A stretch of DNA of 64,000 nt from Microbacterium sp. LWH11-1.2. GTDB taxonomy: Bacteria > Actinomycetota > Actinomycetes > Actinomycetales > Microbacteriaceae. Positions 39,730 through 49,164 of the stretch are shown here, one piece after another (position 1 is the stretch's first letter; every line of letters begins with the position of its first letter). Location: positions 2,046,001 to 2,110,000 of the forward strand of contig NZ_CP151636.1 in the NCBI RefSeq assembly GCF_038397745.1, given 5' to 3'. Both the position numbers and the translations under genes were made by a program. The notes below the pieces were generated by a model. It was not told the origin of the DNA. It ran no database searches and saw nothing but the letters and a program-made list of their open reading frames with translations.

Positions 39730-40131
39730 ATGAGCGGACTGACCCCGTACCTGTTGTTCCCCGGCAACGCCGCGGAGGCGATGCGGTTCTACCAGTCGGT
39801 GTTCGGCGGCGAGCTGCGGTTGTTCGACTACGCGCAGTTCGATCGGCACGACGGCCCGTCGGACGCGATCGCGCACGCGATGCTCGAGGGCGTCGTGGAT
39901 CTCTCGGGCGCGGATGCCGGCATCGATGCCGACGCCGTGCAGATGGGAGGGATGTTCTTCTCCCTGCTCGGCACCGCGGACGCATCGACGCTGACCGGCT
40001 GGTTCGCCGACCTCTCGGTGGGCGGCAGGGTCATCGACCCGCTCCAGCGTCGCCCGTGGGGCGACTGGGACGGCACGCTGGTCGACCGCTACGGCATCCG
40101 CTGGCTCATCGGGTACCAGCCCGAATCCTGA
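39730..40131 (+). CDS. VOC family protein (PhnB-like)
   Basis: A 133-aa small protein of the glyoxalase/bleomycin-resistance/dioxygenase superfamily, PhnB-like type. It has LTPYLLFPGNAAEAMRFYQSVFGG at the start and a C-terminal DRYGIRWLIGYQ. Activity unknown. A TACACT -10 box ends 7 nt before the ATG. Confidence 0.8.
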   Translation: MSGLTPYLLFPGNAAEAMRFYQSVFGGELRLFDYAQFDRHDGPSDAIAHAMLEGVVDLSGADAGIDADAVQMGGMFFSLLGTADASTLTGWFADLSVGGRVIDPLQRRPWGDWDGTLVDRYGIRWLIGYQPES

Positions 40132-40150
40132 CCGGCGGTCGGCAGGCCGG

Positions 40151-40185
40151 GCCGGTCAGGAGAACAGAGGCCGGTCAGGCGAACA
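40151..40185 (-). repeat. Short tandem duplication at the 3' end of the aminotransferase gene
   Basis: GCCGGTCAGG-A/C-GAACA occurs twice, at 40151-40166 and 40170-40185. One copy carries the stop codon of the aminotransferase; the other lies just beyond it. Confidence 0.6.
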
Positions 40186-41374
40186 GGCGCTGCAGGCGCT
40201 GTACACCCGCGAGCAGCTGGTCGTCGCCGAGGGCGTACGAAAGGCGCAGGTATCCGCTCGGGCCGAAGGCCTCACCCGGGACCACGGCGACCTCGGCCTG
40301 TTCGAGGATCAGGTCGGCCAGCTCCAGCGAGGTGGTCGGCGTGACCCCGCCCCAGGTGCGGCCGAGCAGGCCCTGCACGTCGGGGTAGACGTAGAACGCG
40401 CCGAGCGGGTTCGGCACCACGAGCCCCTCGATCTTGGAGAGCTCGGAGACGATGAGCTTCCGACGCCGGTCGAACGCCTCGCGCATCTGCTCTGCCTCGG
40501 TCTGCGGGCCGTTGAGTGCGGCGATCGCGGCCTTCTGGGCCACGTTGTTCACGTTGCTCGAGAGGTGCGACTGCAGGTTGCCGGCGATCTTGATGGCGTC
40601 GGCGGGGCCCACCATCCAGCCGACGCGCCAGCCGGTCATGGCGTACGTCTTCGCGACGCCGTTCACGAGGATGGTCTGGCCCGCGACCTCGGGCACGGCC
40701 GCGACGATCGACGTCGCCGTCACGCCCTCGTAGGTGAGGTTCTGGTAGATCTCGTCGGTGATGACCCAGATGCCGTGCTCGAGAGCCCACTCGCCGATGG
40801 CGCGGGTCTCCTCGGCGGTGTACACCGAGCCCGTCGGGTTCGACGGCGAGACGAACACGAGCACCGTGGTGCGCTCGGTGCGGGCGGCCTCGAGCTGCTC
40901 GACGGTGACCTTGTAGTCCTGGTCGGCTCCGGCGAAGACCTCGACGGGGGTGCCGTCGGCGAGACGGATCGCCTCGGGGTACGTGGTCCAGTACGGCGCG
41001 GGGAGCAGCACCTCGTCGCCGGGGTTCACGACGGTCTGGAACGCCTGGTAGACCGACTGCTTGCCGCCGTTGGTCACGATGACCTGGCTGGGGGAGACCT
41101 CGAGACCGGAGTCGCGGAGGGTCTTCGCGGCGATCGCCTCACGCAGCGCGGGAAGTCCGGCCGCCGGGGTGTACCGGTAGTTCGCCGGGTCGGCCAGGGC
41201 TTCGGCTGCGGCATCCACGATGAACTGCGGCGTCGCGAAATCGGGCTCGCCGGCGGCGTAGGAGATGACGTCCTTGCCTTCGGCCTTGAGGGCCTTCGCC
41301 TTCGCGTCGACCTTCAGGGTCGCCGACTCGGCGATGGCGGACAGCTTGCGGGAGAGAGGAGCGCGTTCGGTCAC
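40175..41374 (-). CDS. aspC: Pyridoxal phosphate aminotransferase, aspartate aminotransferase type
   Basis: A class I fold aminotransferase of 399 aa, probably aspartate:2-oxoglutarate. Motifs are [20 protein letters not shown], the PLP lysine in [16 protein letters not shown], and the C-terminal Arg of YLRLSYAL. It starts at GTG; a TACGCT -10 box ends 6 nt before it (leaderless). The symbol is by family only. Confidence 0.88.
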   Translation of the reverse strand: MTERAPLSRKLSAIAESATLKVDAKAKALKAEGKDVISYAAGEPDFATPQFIVDAAAEALADPANYRYTPAAGLPALREAIAAKTLRDSGLEVSPSQVIVTNGGKQSVYQAFQTVVNPGDEVLLPAPYWTTYPEAIRLADGTPVEVFAGADQDYKVTVEQLEAARTERTTVLVFVSPSNPTGSVYTAEETRAIGEWALEHGIWVITDEIYQNLTYEGVTATSIVAAVPEVAGQTILVNGVAKTYAMTGWRVGWMVGPADAIKIAGNLQSHLSSNVNNVAQKAAIAALNGPQTEAEQMREAFDRRRKLIVSELSKIEGLVVPNPLGAFYVYPDVQGLLGRTWGGVTPTTSLELADLILEQAEVAVVPGEAFGPSGYLRLSYALGDDQLLAGVQRLQRLFA

Positions 41375-41424
41375 GTTAAGAGCGTACTCGGGTGGGCACG
41401 CCGGATGCCGGGCGCGTCGTCATC

Positions 41425-41440
41425 AAGAACCGGGGTTCTT
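41425..41440 (-). terminator. Candidate terminator after alanine dehydrogenase
   Basis: AAGAACC-GG-GGTTCTT hairpin 7 nt beyond the ald stop and upstream of the aminotransferase promoter. Confidence 0.5.
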
Positions 41441-41446
41441 TCCGCG

Positions 41447-42541
41447 TCAGGCGGTCGCGACGCCGTGCGCCCGGGCGACGGCGTCGAGGGTGATGCGCCC
41501 GCCCTGGACGTTCAAGCCCTTGGCGAGGGAGGGATCGTCGGATGCCGCGCGCTCCCAGCCCTTGCCGGCGATCGCCGAGACGTAGGGGAGCGTCGCGTTG
41601 GTGAGGGCACGCGTGGCCGTCTCGGGGACGGCGCCCGGCATGTTCGCGACGCAGTAGTAGATGGCGTCGTGGACCGCGAACGTCGGGTCGTCGTGCGTGG
41701 TCGGGCGTGACCCCTCGAAGCACCCGCCCTGGTCGATGGCGATGTCGACGAGCACGGCGCCCGGCTTCATGCCCGCGACCATGTCGTCGGTGACGAGCTT
41801 CGGGGCCGCCGCGCCGGGGATCAGCACCGAGCCGATCACGAGATCGGCGGTGGCCAGCTCCTCGGCGATGTCGTAGCGGCTCGAGGCGCGGGTCTGGAGT
41901 GCGCCGCCGTAGCGGTGCTCGAGGTCGCGGAGGCGGGGCAGGGAGATGTCGATCACGGTCACCTGGGAGCCGAGGCCGAGCGCGTTCGCCGCCGCGTGCT
42001 CGCCGGCGACACCACCGCCGATGACGACGGTCTTCGCGCGCGGGGTGCCGGCGATGCCGCCGAGCAGCATGCCGCGGCCGCCGTTCGAGCGCAGCAGCGA
42101 GTAGGAGCCCATCGTGACCGAGAGCCGTCCGGCGATCTCGCTCATCGGTACGAGCAGAGGAAGGCTGCGGTCGGGCAGCTGCACCGTCTCGTAGGCGACG
42201 GCGGTGGTGCCCGCGTCGACGAGCGCGGTCGTGAGCGCGCGGTCCGCGGCCAGGTGCAGGTAGGTGAAGAGCGTGAGGTCGGGACGGAGGAATCCGTACT
42301 CCTGCGCGATCGGCTCCTTGACCTTGATCAGCAGGTCGGCGTCGCCCCACACGTCGGCGGCGGTCGCGACGATCTCGGCGCCGACGGCCCGGTAGGCGTC
42401 GTCGTCGATGCGCGAGCCCACGCCCGCACCGGACTGCACCAGCACGCGGTGGCCCTCGTGGACGAGGCGGTCGGCGCCCGCGGGGGTGAGCGCGACACGG
42501 TTCTCATTGTTCTTGACCTCGGTGGGCACGCCGATCTTCAT
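41447..42541 (-). CDS. ald: Alanine dehydrogenase
   Basis: NAD-dependent oxidative deamination of L-alanine to pyruvate, or the reverse, 364 aa. MKIGVPTEVKNNENRVALTP, the substrate residues in LLIKVKEP and LFTYLHLA, and the NAD fold VVIGGGVAGEHAA are all present. GGAGGA lies upstream of the ATG. Divergent from an Lrp/AsnC regulator, matching the mycobacterial ald-aldR pair. Confidence 0.95.
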   Translation of the reverse strand: MKIGVPTEVKNNENRVALTPAGADRLVHEGHRVLVQSGAGVGSRIDDDAYRAVGAEIVATAADVWGDADLLIKVKEPIAQEYGFLRPDLTLFTYLHLAADRALTTALVDAGTTAVAYETVQLPDRSLPLLVPMSEIAGRLSVTMGSYSLLRSNGGRGMLLGGIAGTPRAKTVVIGGGVAGEHAAANALGLGSQVTVIDISLPRLRDLEHRYGGALQTRASSRYDIAEELATADLVIGSVLIPGAAAPKLVTDDMVAGMKPGAVLVDIAIDQGGCFEGSRPTTHDDPTFAVHDAIYYCVANMPGAVPETATRALTNATLPYVSAIAGKGWERAASDDPSLAKGLNVQGGRITLDAVARAHGVATA

Positions 42542-42651
42542 CGATCCTCCAGGGCTCGGTTTCGTGGATACAGATTCGCAGAAACTTCGGTCCAGCAACA
42601 GATTCTGTGAAGATCATTCGCCAGAGCGGACGATCCTGAATAATGGTTCGC
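42542..42651. promoter_or_regulatory. ald/Lrp divergent control region
   Basis: The spacer has two CAGATTC direct repeats (42571 and 42599) each followed by a GAA at similar distance. An AATAAT -10 box (42639-42644) reads toward the Lrp gene. Lrp/AsnC regulators usually bind several such sites. Confidence 0.45.
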
Positions 42652-43161
42652 ATGGAGACGACATCGAAGGGCCCCCAGCCGAATACTCTTCGGGCGCCCG
42701 CGCTGGATGCCACCGACGCGCGCATCGTCCAGCTGCTCGCAGCCGACGGGCGGATGACGAACGCCGAGCTCGCAGGGCACCTCGGGGTCGCCCCCTCGAC
42801 GGCCCACGCGCGGCTGCGCGCCCTCGTCGAGCGCGGGGTCATCACGGGGTTCCACGCGAGTGTGGACGAGCGGATGCTGGGCGCCGGACTCCAGGCGATC
42901 ATCGGGGTGACGCTGCGTCCGAGCGGACGTCGCGAGAGCATCGTCGAGTTCGCCGAACGCGTGCGCGTGCTGCCCCAGGTGATCCAGGTGTTCTTCCTCG
43001 GCGGCGACGACGACTTCCTGCTGCACATCGCGGTCGCCGATTCGTCGGAGATGCGCGAGTTCGTGCTGGAGCACCTCTCCGCGCAGAGCAGCGTCGCGTC
43101 GACGCGGACGAGCATCGTGTTCGACTATCACCGCAACTCGGTGGCCGCGTCGTTCGCGTGA
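42652..43161 (+). CDS. Lrp/AsnC family regulator, AldR-like
   Basis: A 169-aa regulator with an N-terminal HTH (DARIVQLLAADGRMTNAELA) and a C-terminal RAM ligand-binding domain. By context it probably controls ald in response to alanine. An ATG also exists at 42643, but that one overlaps the AATAAT -10 box, so the ATG at 42652 fits a leaderless transcript better. Confidence 0.88.
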   Translation: METTSKGPQPNTLRAPALDATDARIVQLLAADGRMTNAELAGHLGVAPSTAHARLRALVERGVITGFHASVDERMLGAGLQAIIGVTLRPSGRRESIVEFAERVRVLPQVIQVFFLGGDDDFLLHIAVADSSEMREFVLEHLSAQSSVASTRTSIVFDYHRNSVAASFA

Positions 43162-43166
43162 GGGGA

Positions 43167-43571
43167 TCAGCGATGCGTGACGGCGACGAGGTCGGTGAGA
43201 CCGAAGAAGGCGTCCTTGTCCCGTGAGACGAGGGTCATATCGTGGGCCAACGCTGTCGCGGCGAGCATGCGGTCGAAGACATGCGCGCGCGGCGAGATCC
43301 CCTGCGTGCTCAGGTGGCTCAGCACTCGGTCGTAGGCCGCCGCGCAACGATCGTCGAACGGGAGGCCTTCGCCGAACGTATCGCGGAGCGCTGCCAGCCG
43401 TGCGCTTCGGTGCTTGAACACGGCGAGATCGGTGGTGGTGTGCAATCCCTTGGCCAGTTCGGCCCAACTGAGAGAACTCACTCGCAGATCCGAGAAATCC
43501 GACAGGGAGGCCGGCGTCTCGGCGTCAGCATCCGCGGCGATCAGGATGTTGGTGTCGAGCAGTGCGATCAT
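43167..43571 (-). CDS. vapC: PIN-domain ribonuclease toxin (VapC-type)
   Basis: A 134-aa PIN nuclease, presumed toxin of a type II toxin-antitoxin pair. The acidic residues are in LLDTNIL, SWAELAKG, FDRMLAATA and SRDKDAF, so the catalytic set looks complete. It starts in the stop codon of the antitoxin gene (ATGA overlap). A GTG 9 nt upstream is less likely. Confidence 0.88.
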   Translation of the reverse strand: MIALLDTNILIAADADAETPASLSDFSDLRVSSLSWAELAKGLHTTTDLAVFKHRSARLAALRDTFGEGLPFDDRCAAAYDRVLSHLSTQGISPRAHVFDRMLAATALAHDMTLVSRDKDAFFGLTDLVAVTHR

Positions 43572-43825
43572 CTGTCCCACGCGTCACGATCGTCGTCGAA
43601 GTCGGACCGCTCGACGACGATGTCCTCAGCCCAGGCTGCATCGATGGGCGTTCGGCGGATCGCGTCGAGGAAGTCGGACGCGCGAGTGGGTGTGCGTCGG
43701 ACGGGGGGGATCAGACGCGCGATCTCCCGACGATGCCGGGTCACGGAATAGGTCTCGCCGTGCTCGACGTCATCGAGGGCTGCGGTCGGATTCTGACGAA
43801 GGTCGCCGACGGAGATCGTCTTCAT
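43568..43825 (-). CDS. vapB: Phd/YefM-type antitoxin
   Basis: An 85-aa DNA-binding antitoxin. The N-terminus MKTISVGDLRQNPTAALDDV is the Phd/YefM fold; the acidic C-terminus (AEDIVVERSDFDDDRDAWDR) should wrap the toxin. It should repress its own promoter with the toxin as corepressor. A TACACT -10 box ends 6 nt before the ATG (leaderless). Confidence 0.87.
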   Translation of the reverse strand: MKTISVGDLRQNPTAALDDVEHGETYSVTRHRREIARLIPPVRRTPTRASDFLDAIRRTPIDAAWAEDIVVERSDFDDDRDAWDR

Positions 43826-43831
43826 CGGTCC

Positions 43832-43860
43832 AGTGTAGCGAATATAGATATCTGTCTAGA
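43832..43860 (-). promoter_or_regulatory. vapBC promoter and probable autoregulatory operator
   Basis: The -10 box TACACT (43832-43837 on the minus strand) lies beside an AT-rich palindrome centred on AGATATCT (43846-43853) and flanked by TAGA-type sequence. The position just upstream of the -10 suits repression by the antitoxin complex. Confidence 0.5.
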
Positions 43861-43924
43861 TTCGAACAGCGAAGCATCCTGACACCCCGCGGTGCCTCTG
43901 GGTGCAGGAGGGTTCAGCGTCCGC

Positions 43925-44359
43925 TCACGCGCCGAAGGATGCCGGAAGAGCGCAGTAGTCCGCGAAGCGACGCTTCGCGTTCGCGGGGTCGGTGACGTCG
44001 ACGATCGCGGCGGCGATCGTGTGCGGTGCCTCATCGTCGGCCAGCTGCCAGACGACGTGGTGCCACATCCCACGGGCCGTCTCGCTCAGCAGCGCGGAGG
44101 GGCCGGAGACGACGAGCACGCTCTCGCTCTCGGCGGTGGCGCGGAACGGGGCGATCACCTCGGTGCGAAGAGCCTGCTCGTCGCCGTCGGCGGTATGCAC
44201 CCGCTCGACCTGCAGTCCTGTCGCGCTGAGCGCTGCGGACAGTTCGTCGGCGCTGCGGCGCGAACGCTCGGCATCCGCTCCCGCCACGGCGAGCAGCCGT
44301 CGCCCTCGGGGGTAGAGATGCAGGAACTCGGAGGAGATGTCGGTCCACACGTCGGCCAT
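43925..44359 (-). CDS. Hypothetical protein
   Basis: A 144-aa protein with a Rossmann-like pattern (RRLLAVAGADAERSRRSADEL, ESVLVVSGPSALLS). It slightly resembles uridine kinase-like ATPases but lacks a P-loop GxxxxGKS. Function unknown. A TAGCCT -10 box ends 6 nt before the ATG. Downstream lies the vapBC promoter region. Confidence 0.65.
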   Translation of the reverse strand: MADVWTDISSEFLHLYPRGRRLLAVAGADAERSRRSADELSAALSATGLQVERVHTADGDEQALRTEVIAPFRATAESESVLVVSGPSALLSETARGMWHHVVWQLADDEAPHTIAAAIVDVTDPANAKRRFADYCALPASFGA

Positions 44360-44430
44360 GAATCCAGGCTACGCCGGGTGATCGGGCCACGGGCCGACAG
44401 GGGGTGGAGGGAGTCGACCGTGCGCGCGGA

Positions 44431-44468
44431 GAGGCCCCCGGATGCCGAACCGCGCACCCGGGGGCCTC
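44431..44468 (-). terminator. Terminator after malate synthase
   Basis: GAGGCCCCCGG (44431-44441) and its exact complement (44458-44468) form an 11-bp stem 10 nt beyond the aceB stop. Confidence 0.75.
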
Positions 44469-44478
44469 ATCCCTCGAC

Positions 44479-46134
44479 TCAGTCCTCGTCGACGAGGAAG
44501 CGGCTGTAGGCGCCGAGCGTGAGGAACGTGGGGAACTCCTCCTGCAGAGCCACCTCGCGGAAGATCTCCGCGGCATCGTCGAATCGGTCGCCGGCGCTGC
44601 GGGTGGCCGAGGCGATGACCTGGGTGATCAGCCCCTCCACGTACTCCGCCGTGATCGGCGTCCCTTCCTGCGTGACGCGGTCCTGGTGGATCCACTGCCA
44701 CACCTGCGACCGGCTGATCTCGGCCGTCGCGGCATCCTCCATGAGGTTGTCGATCGCGACGGCGCCGAGGCCGCGCAGCCACGCCTCGAGGTAGCGGATG
44801 GCCACCGACACGTTGTCGCGCACGCCCCGGTCGGTGACCGCGCTCCCGATGCGGAGGTCGAGCAGGTCTCGCGCTTCGACATGCACGTCGTCGCGCGGAC
44901 GGTCGACCTGGTTCGGGCGATCGCCGAGCACGGCGTCGAACTCCGCCTGGGCCGTCGGGATCAGGTCGGGGTGGGCGACCCAGGTGCCGTCGAAGCCGTC
45001 GCCGGCCTCGCGCTTCTTGTCGGCCGAGACCTTCTCGACCGCGCGCGCGGTCACCTCCGGGTCGCGACGGTTCGGGATGAACGCGCTCATGCCGCCGATC
45101 GCGAAGGCGCCCCGCTTGTGGCAGGTCTGCACGAGCAGCTCGGTGTACGCCCGCATGAACGGCACCGTCATCGTGACCTCGCTGCGGTCGGGGAGCACGA
45201 AGCGCGCACCGCGGCCGCGGTAGTTCTTGATGATCGAGAAGATGTAGTCCCAGCGTCCGGCGTTGAGGCCCGCGCAGTGGTCGCGCAGTTCGTAGAGGAT
45301 CTCGTCCATCTCGAACGCGGCGGGCAGCGTCTCGATCAGCACGGTCGCGCGGATGGTCCCGTGCGGGATGCCGATGTACTCCTCGCTGAACGAGAAGACG
45401 TCGTCCCACAGCTTCGCCTCTTCGCTGGACTCGAGCTTGGCGATGTAGAAGTACGGTCCGCGGCCACCGTCGATCAGCGCCTGCGCGTTGTGCAGGAAGT
45501 AGAGACCGAAATCGACGAGCGAACCGGATGCCGCGGTGCGGCGCCCCGCCCGATCGGTGAACTGCACGTGCTTCTCCGGCAGGTGCCAGCCCCGCGGTCG
45601 CATCACGATCGTCGGCGTGTGCTCGGCGGTGACCTGGTACTCCCTGCCGTCCGGGGAGGTGAAGGACAGCTCGCCCCGGATCGCGTCCCGCAGGGAGAGC
45701 TGACCCTCGATGACGTTCTTCCAGGTGGGGCTCGTGGCATCCTCCTGGTCGGCGAGCCAGACCCGCGCACCGGAGTTCAGCGCGTTGATCGTCATCTTCG
45801 GATCGGTCGGTCCGGTGATCTCGACTCGGCGGTCCTCGAGGCCGGGTCCGGCTCCGGCGACGCGCCACTCGGCATCCTCGCGGATGTGGGCGGTGTCGTC
45901 GCGGAAGCGGGGATCGTGCCCGTTGCCGATCTCGAAGCGGCGGCGCATGCGGTCGGCGAGCCGATCGTGGCGACGCGAGGCGAACCGGTGGTGCAGCTCG
46001 GTGAGGAAGGCGATGGCCTCGGGGGTGAGGATCTCGTCGTATCGGTCGCGCAGCGGGCCGGTGACCGCGATCGTCGGACCCTGCTGGGTCGTCTGGATCG
46101 GAGCCGTGGTCGGGGGAGCGGTGGGAGTGGTCAT
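44479..46134 (-). CDS. aceB: Malate synthase (A type)
   Basis: Condenses glyoxylate and acetyl-CoA to malate, the second step of the glyoxylate shunt, 551 aa. The family signature RDHCAGLNAGRWDYIF and FMRAYTELLVQTCHKRGAFA are present. It starts at MTTPTAPP; the frame extends upstream through a dispersed repeat (SLSKH in that frame), which is not part of the gene. Downstream of aceA on the same strand. Confidence 0.94.
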   Translation of the reverse strand: MTTPTAPPTTAPIQTTQQGPTIAVTGPLRDRYDEILTPEAIAFLTELHHRFASRRHDRLADRMRRRFEIGNGHDPRFRDDTAHIREDAEWRVAGAGPGLEDRRVEITGPTDPKMTINALNSGARVWLADQEDATSPTWKNVIEGQLSLRDAIRGELSFTSPDGREYQVTAEHTPTIVMRPRGWHLPEKHVQFTDRAGRRTAASGSLVDFGLYFLHNAQALIDGGRGPYFYIAKLESSEEAKLWDDVFSFSEEYIGIPHGTIRATVLIETLPAAFEMDEILYELRDHCAGLNAGRWDYIFSIIKNYRGRGARFVLPDRSEVTMTVPFMRAYTELLVQTCHKRGAFAIGGMSAFIPNRRDPEVTARAVEKVSADKKREAGDGFDGTWVAHPDLIPTAQAEFDAVLGDRPNQVDRPRDDVHVEARDLLDLRIGSAVTDRGVRDNVSVAIRYLEAWLRGLGAVAIDNLMEDAATAEISRSQVWQWIHQDRVTQEGTPITAEYVEGLITQVIASATRSAGDRFDDAAEIFREVALQEEFPTFLTLGAYSRFLVDED

Positions 46135-46160
46135 GATGAAGTCCTTCGCGTGAGGTGGGT

Positions 46161-46182
46161 GCTTCGACAGGCTCAGCAACCC
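46161..46182. repeat. Dispersed repeat copy between aceB and aceA
   Basis: GCTTCGACAGGCTCAGCAAC is one arm of the repeat family, without an evident partner arm, in the 58-bp spacer. Confidence 0.7.
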
Positions 46183-46192
46183 AGGACGGGGA

Positions 46193-47533
46193 TCAGTGGA
46201 ACTGCGCGGCTTCGGTCGAGCCGGCGAGGGCGAGGGTCGCGCTGTCGGGGTTGAGCGCGGTGGAGATGACGTCGAAGTATCCGGTGCCCGCCTCGCGCTG
46301 GTGCTTGGTGGCGGTGTAGCCGTCTGCCTCGGCGGCGAACTCGGCTTCCTGCAGCTCGACGTACGCGCTCATGGCGCGTTCTGCGTAGCCGCGGGCGAGG
46401 TCGAACATCGAGTGGTTCAGGGCATGGAACCCGGCGAGGGTGATGAACTGGAACTTGTAGCCCAGGTCTGCCAGATCCTGCTGGAAGGTCGCGATGTCGG
46501 CGTCGGAGAGGTGGCGCTTCCAGTTGAAGCTCGGTGAGCAGTTGTAGGCCAGGAGCTTACCGGGGAATTCCGCGTGGATCGCGGCGGCGAACTCACGAGC
46601 GAGCTCGATGTCGGGCTCGCCCGTCTCGACCCACAGCAGGTCGGCGTAGGGCGCGAAGGCGAGGCCGCGGCTGATCACCGACTCGATGCCGGGGCGGATC
46701 CGGTAGAACCCCTCGGTGGTGCGCTCGCCGGTGGTGAACTGCTGGTCGCGCTCGTCGACGTCGCTCGTGAGGAGGTCCGCGGCGAGAGCGTCGGTGCGGG
46801 CGATGATCACGGTCGGCACGCCGGCGACGTCCGCCGCGAGACGCGCGGCGTTGAGCGTGCGGATGTGCTGCTGCGTGGGCACCAGCACCTTGCCGCCGAG
46901 GTGACCGCACTTCTTCTCGCTGGCCAGCTGGTCCTCCCAGTGGATGCCGGCGGCACCCGACTGGATCAGCGACTGCGCGAGCTCGTAGGCGTTCAGCGGG
47001 CCGCCGAAGCCGGCCTCGGCATCCGCGACGATCGGGGCGAGCCAGTCCTGCGTGATCTCGCCCTCTCCCGCCAGGGCCTCGGCGTGCTCGAGCTGGTCCT
47101 GGCGGATCAGCGCGTTGTTGATGCGGCGGACGACGGCGGGGACCGAGTTCGCCGGGTACAGCGACTGGTCGGGGTAGGTCTGGCCGGCGAGGTTGCCGTC
47201 GGCGGCGACCTGCCACCCGGAGAGGTAGATCGCCTTGAGGCCGGCGCGCACCTGCTGCACGGCCTGACCGCCGGTGTAGGCGCCGAGCGCCCGGACGTAG
47301 TCCTCGGTGTGCAGGAGGTTCCAGAGGTTCTCGGCGCCGCGATGGGCGAGCGTCGACTCCTCGCGGACGGACCCGCGGATGCGGATGACGTCCTCCGCGG
47401 TGTAGGTGCGCTCGACGCCGTCCCACCGCGGGTCGGTCTCCCAGATCTCCCGGAGCTCCGCGGCCGTCTGTACCTGGTCGCCGGCGCGCAGTCCGGCGGG
47501 GCGAGGTGCGGGGGTCGCTGCGGTGTTCGTCAT
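46193..47533 (-). CDS. aceA: Isocitrate lyase
   Basis: Splits isocitrate to succinate and glyoxylate, the entry to the glyoxylate shunt for growth on acetate or fatty acids, 446 aa. The catalytic KKCGH motif is in [17 protein letters not shown]. It starts at 47533 after GAGGAGA; the longer frame upstream is the intergenic region. Divergent from a RamB-like regulator. Confidence 0.96.
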   Translation of the reverse strand: MTNTAATPAPRPAGLRAGDQVQTAAELREIWETDPRWDGVERTYTAEDVIRIRGSVREESTLAHRGAENLWNLLHTEDYVRALGAYTGGQAVQQVRAGLKAIYLSGWQVAADGNLAGQTYPDQSLYPANSVPAVVRRINNALIRQDQLEHAEALAGEGEITQDWLAPIVADAEAGFGGPLNAYELAQSLIQSGAAGIHWEDQLASEKKCGHLGGKVLVPTQQHIRTLNAARLAADVAGVPTVIIARTDALAADLLTSDVDERDQQFTTGERTTEGFYRIRPGIESVISRGLAFAPYADLLWVETGEPDIELAREFAAAIHAEFPGKLLAYNCSPSFNWKRHLSDADIATFQQDLADLGYKFQFITLAGFHALNHSMFDLARGYAERAMSAYVELQEAEFAAEADGYTATKHQREAGTGYFDVISTALNPDSATLALAGSTEAAQFH

Positions 47534-47626
47534 GGTGTCTCCTCGGTGAGAGTGGGTGGCTTGGCATCCACTCTGGGTGAAGTTCTCATCCTCCGACGAC
47601 CGATCAGGGGGTGAAGAATGCCCGAA

Positions 47627-47647
47627 ATTCTGTTTCTGTGACAGAAT
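47627..47647. promoter_or_regulatory. Inverted repeat between aceA and the RamB-like regulator
   Basis: ATTCTGT (47627-47633) and ACAGAAT (47641-47647) are an exact inverted repeat with a 7-bp centre, only 8 bp before the regulator start. It is a candidate autoregulatory operator. Confidence 0.5.
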
Positions 47648-47654
47648 CGCGGCC

Positions 47655-49127
47655 ATGACCCCTTCGACAGGCACAGGGACCCCGGTCCCCGACGCGGAAG
47701 ACACCGACGCCCTCACGATCGGGCGTCGCATCCGTCAGCTCCGCACGGCGCGGGGGATGACCCTCGACGATCTCGCCGCCGCGGTCGAGCGCGCCCCCAG
47801 CCAGATGTCGATGATCGAGACCGGCAAACGCGAGCCGAAGCTCACCCAGCTGCAGGCCATCGCGCGTGCCCTCGGCGTCACGCTCGACGCGCTGCTGGAG
47901 GGCGAGCCCCTCGACGAACGCAGCGCGATCGAGATCGCACTGGAGCGGGCGATGAAGGGACAGACGTTCCGGGCGCTCGGGATCGATCCGTTCCGCATCG
48001 CGAAGTCGGTGCCGACCGACGCCCTCAAGGCGCTCCTCGCTCTGCACGGGGAGATCGACCGCCTGCGCGACGAGCGCGCCGCGACTCCCGAGGAGGCGCG
48101 GCGGGCGAACGTCGAGCTGCGGCACCTCATGCGACGGCAGGACAACCACTTCGCCGACCTCGAGGCGAAGGCGTCGGAGATCCTGGCGGCGGTCGGCCAT
48201 CCCGGCGGTCCGCTGACCCAGCGCACGGCATCCGAGATCGCCGCCTACCTGGGATTCACGCTGCACTACGCGCCCGATCTGCCGCAGACGACGCGCAGCG
48301 TCGCCGACCTCGCGCACGGGCGCCTGTACCTGTCGAGCAGCGTGCCGGCCAAGGGGGATGCCCGCACGGCCGTGCTGCAGGCGCTGTCGAGCCGGATCCT
48401 CGGGCACTCCGAACCGCACAGCTATGCCGAGTTCCTGCGTCAGCGCGTGGAGACGAACTACCTGACCGGCGCACTCCTCATCCCCGAGGCGCATGTCGTG
48501 CCCTCGCTGAAGGACGCCAAGGCGCGGCGATCCATCTCGATCGAGGATCTGCGCGACGCGTACTCCGTCTCGTACGAGACCGCGGCGCATCGCTTCACGA
48601 ACCTCGCGACGCGTCACCTCGACATCCCCGTGCACTTCCTCAAGGTGCACGAGTCGGGCACGATCACGAAGGCCTACGAGAACGACGACGTCAACTTCCC
48701 GACCGACCGCCTCGGTGCGATCGAGGGCCAGATGTGCTGCCGGCGGTGGACGAGCCGGGTCGTCTTCGACGAGGACGACCGCTTCAATCCCTACTACCAG
48801 TACACCGACACCGGCAACGGCACCTACTGGTGCACGGCCCGCGTCGAGGCGTCGAGCGAAGGGCTGCACTCGGTGAGCGTGGGCGTGCGCTTCGACGACA
48901 CGAAGTGGTTCGTCGGACGAGACACCGCGCATCGCGGGGTATCGAAGCACTCGGTCGAGGTGTGCTGCCGGCAGGCGCCCGCAGACCTCGAGGAGCGCTG
49001 GCGCGAGAACTCCTGGCCGAATGTGAAGACGCCCCGCACGCTGCTCGCGACACTGCCGACCGGGTCGTTCCCCGGCGTCGACACGACGGATGTGTACGAG
49101 TTCCTCGAGGCGCACGCACCGCGCTGA
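47655..49127 (+). CDS. ramB: RamB-like regulator of acetate metabolism (XRE HTH + ImmA/IrrE-like + DUF2083)
   Basis: A 490-aa regulator. An XRE-type HTH (about 22-80, [20 protein letters not shown] and [15 protein letters not shown]) is followed by helices, an IrrE-like region and the DUF2083 C-terminus typical of RamB. In Corynebacterium RamB controls aceA and aceB in response to carbon source; the divergent aceA-aceB here supports the same job. The first residues [11 protein letters not shown] are encoded by a dispersed repeat copy. Confidence 0.85.
   Translation: MTPSTGTGTPVPDAEDTDALTIGRRIRQLRTARGMTLDDLAAAVERAPSQMSMIETGKREPKLTQLQAIARALGVTLDALLEGEPLDERSAIEIALERAMKGQTFRALGIDPFRIAKSVPTDALKALLALHGEIDRLRDERAATPEEARRANVELRHLMRRQDNHFADLEAKASEILAAVGHPGGPLTQRTASEIAAYLGFTLHYAPDLPQTTRSVADLAHGRLYLSSSVPAKGDARTAVLQALSSRILGHSEPHSYAEFLRQRVETNYLTGALLIPEAHVVPSLKDAKARRSISIEDLRDAYSVSYETAAHRFTNLATRHLDIPVHFLKVHESGTITKAYENDDVNFPTDRLGAIEGQMCCRRWTSRVVFDEDDRFNPYYQYTDTGNGTYWCTARVEASSEGLHSVSVGVRFDDTKWFVGRDTAHRGVSKHSVEVCCRQAPADLEERWRENSWPNVKTPRTLLATLPTGSFPGVDTTDVYEFLEAHAPR
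47659..47690 (+). repeat. Dispersed repeat copy inside the 5' end of the ramB-like gene
   Basis: CCCCTTCGACAGGCACAGGG followed by ACCCCGGTCCCC. It nearly equals the copy at 13941 and is translated as [11 protein letters not shown] directly after the start Met. Confidence 0.75.
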
Positions 49128-49164
49128 GCGGGATCCCGTCGCCATCGTCGATCGGCAGAGGGGG

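Noticed and set aside
43925-44359. Annotating the 144-aa protein as a uridine kinase
   Set aside because: A Rossmann-like start is present but no P-loop Lys-Ser/Thr can be found, so the function is left open.
47556-47654. An earlier start for the RamB-like regulator at 47556
   Set aside because: The extra residues would be encoded by the aceA control region and operator; the ATG at 47655 leads directly to the HTH domain.
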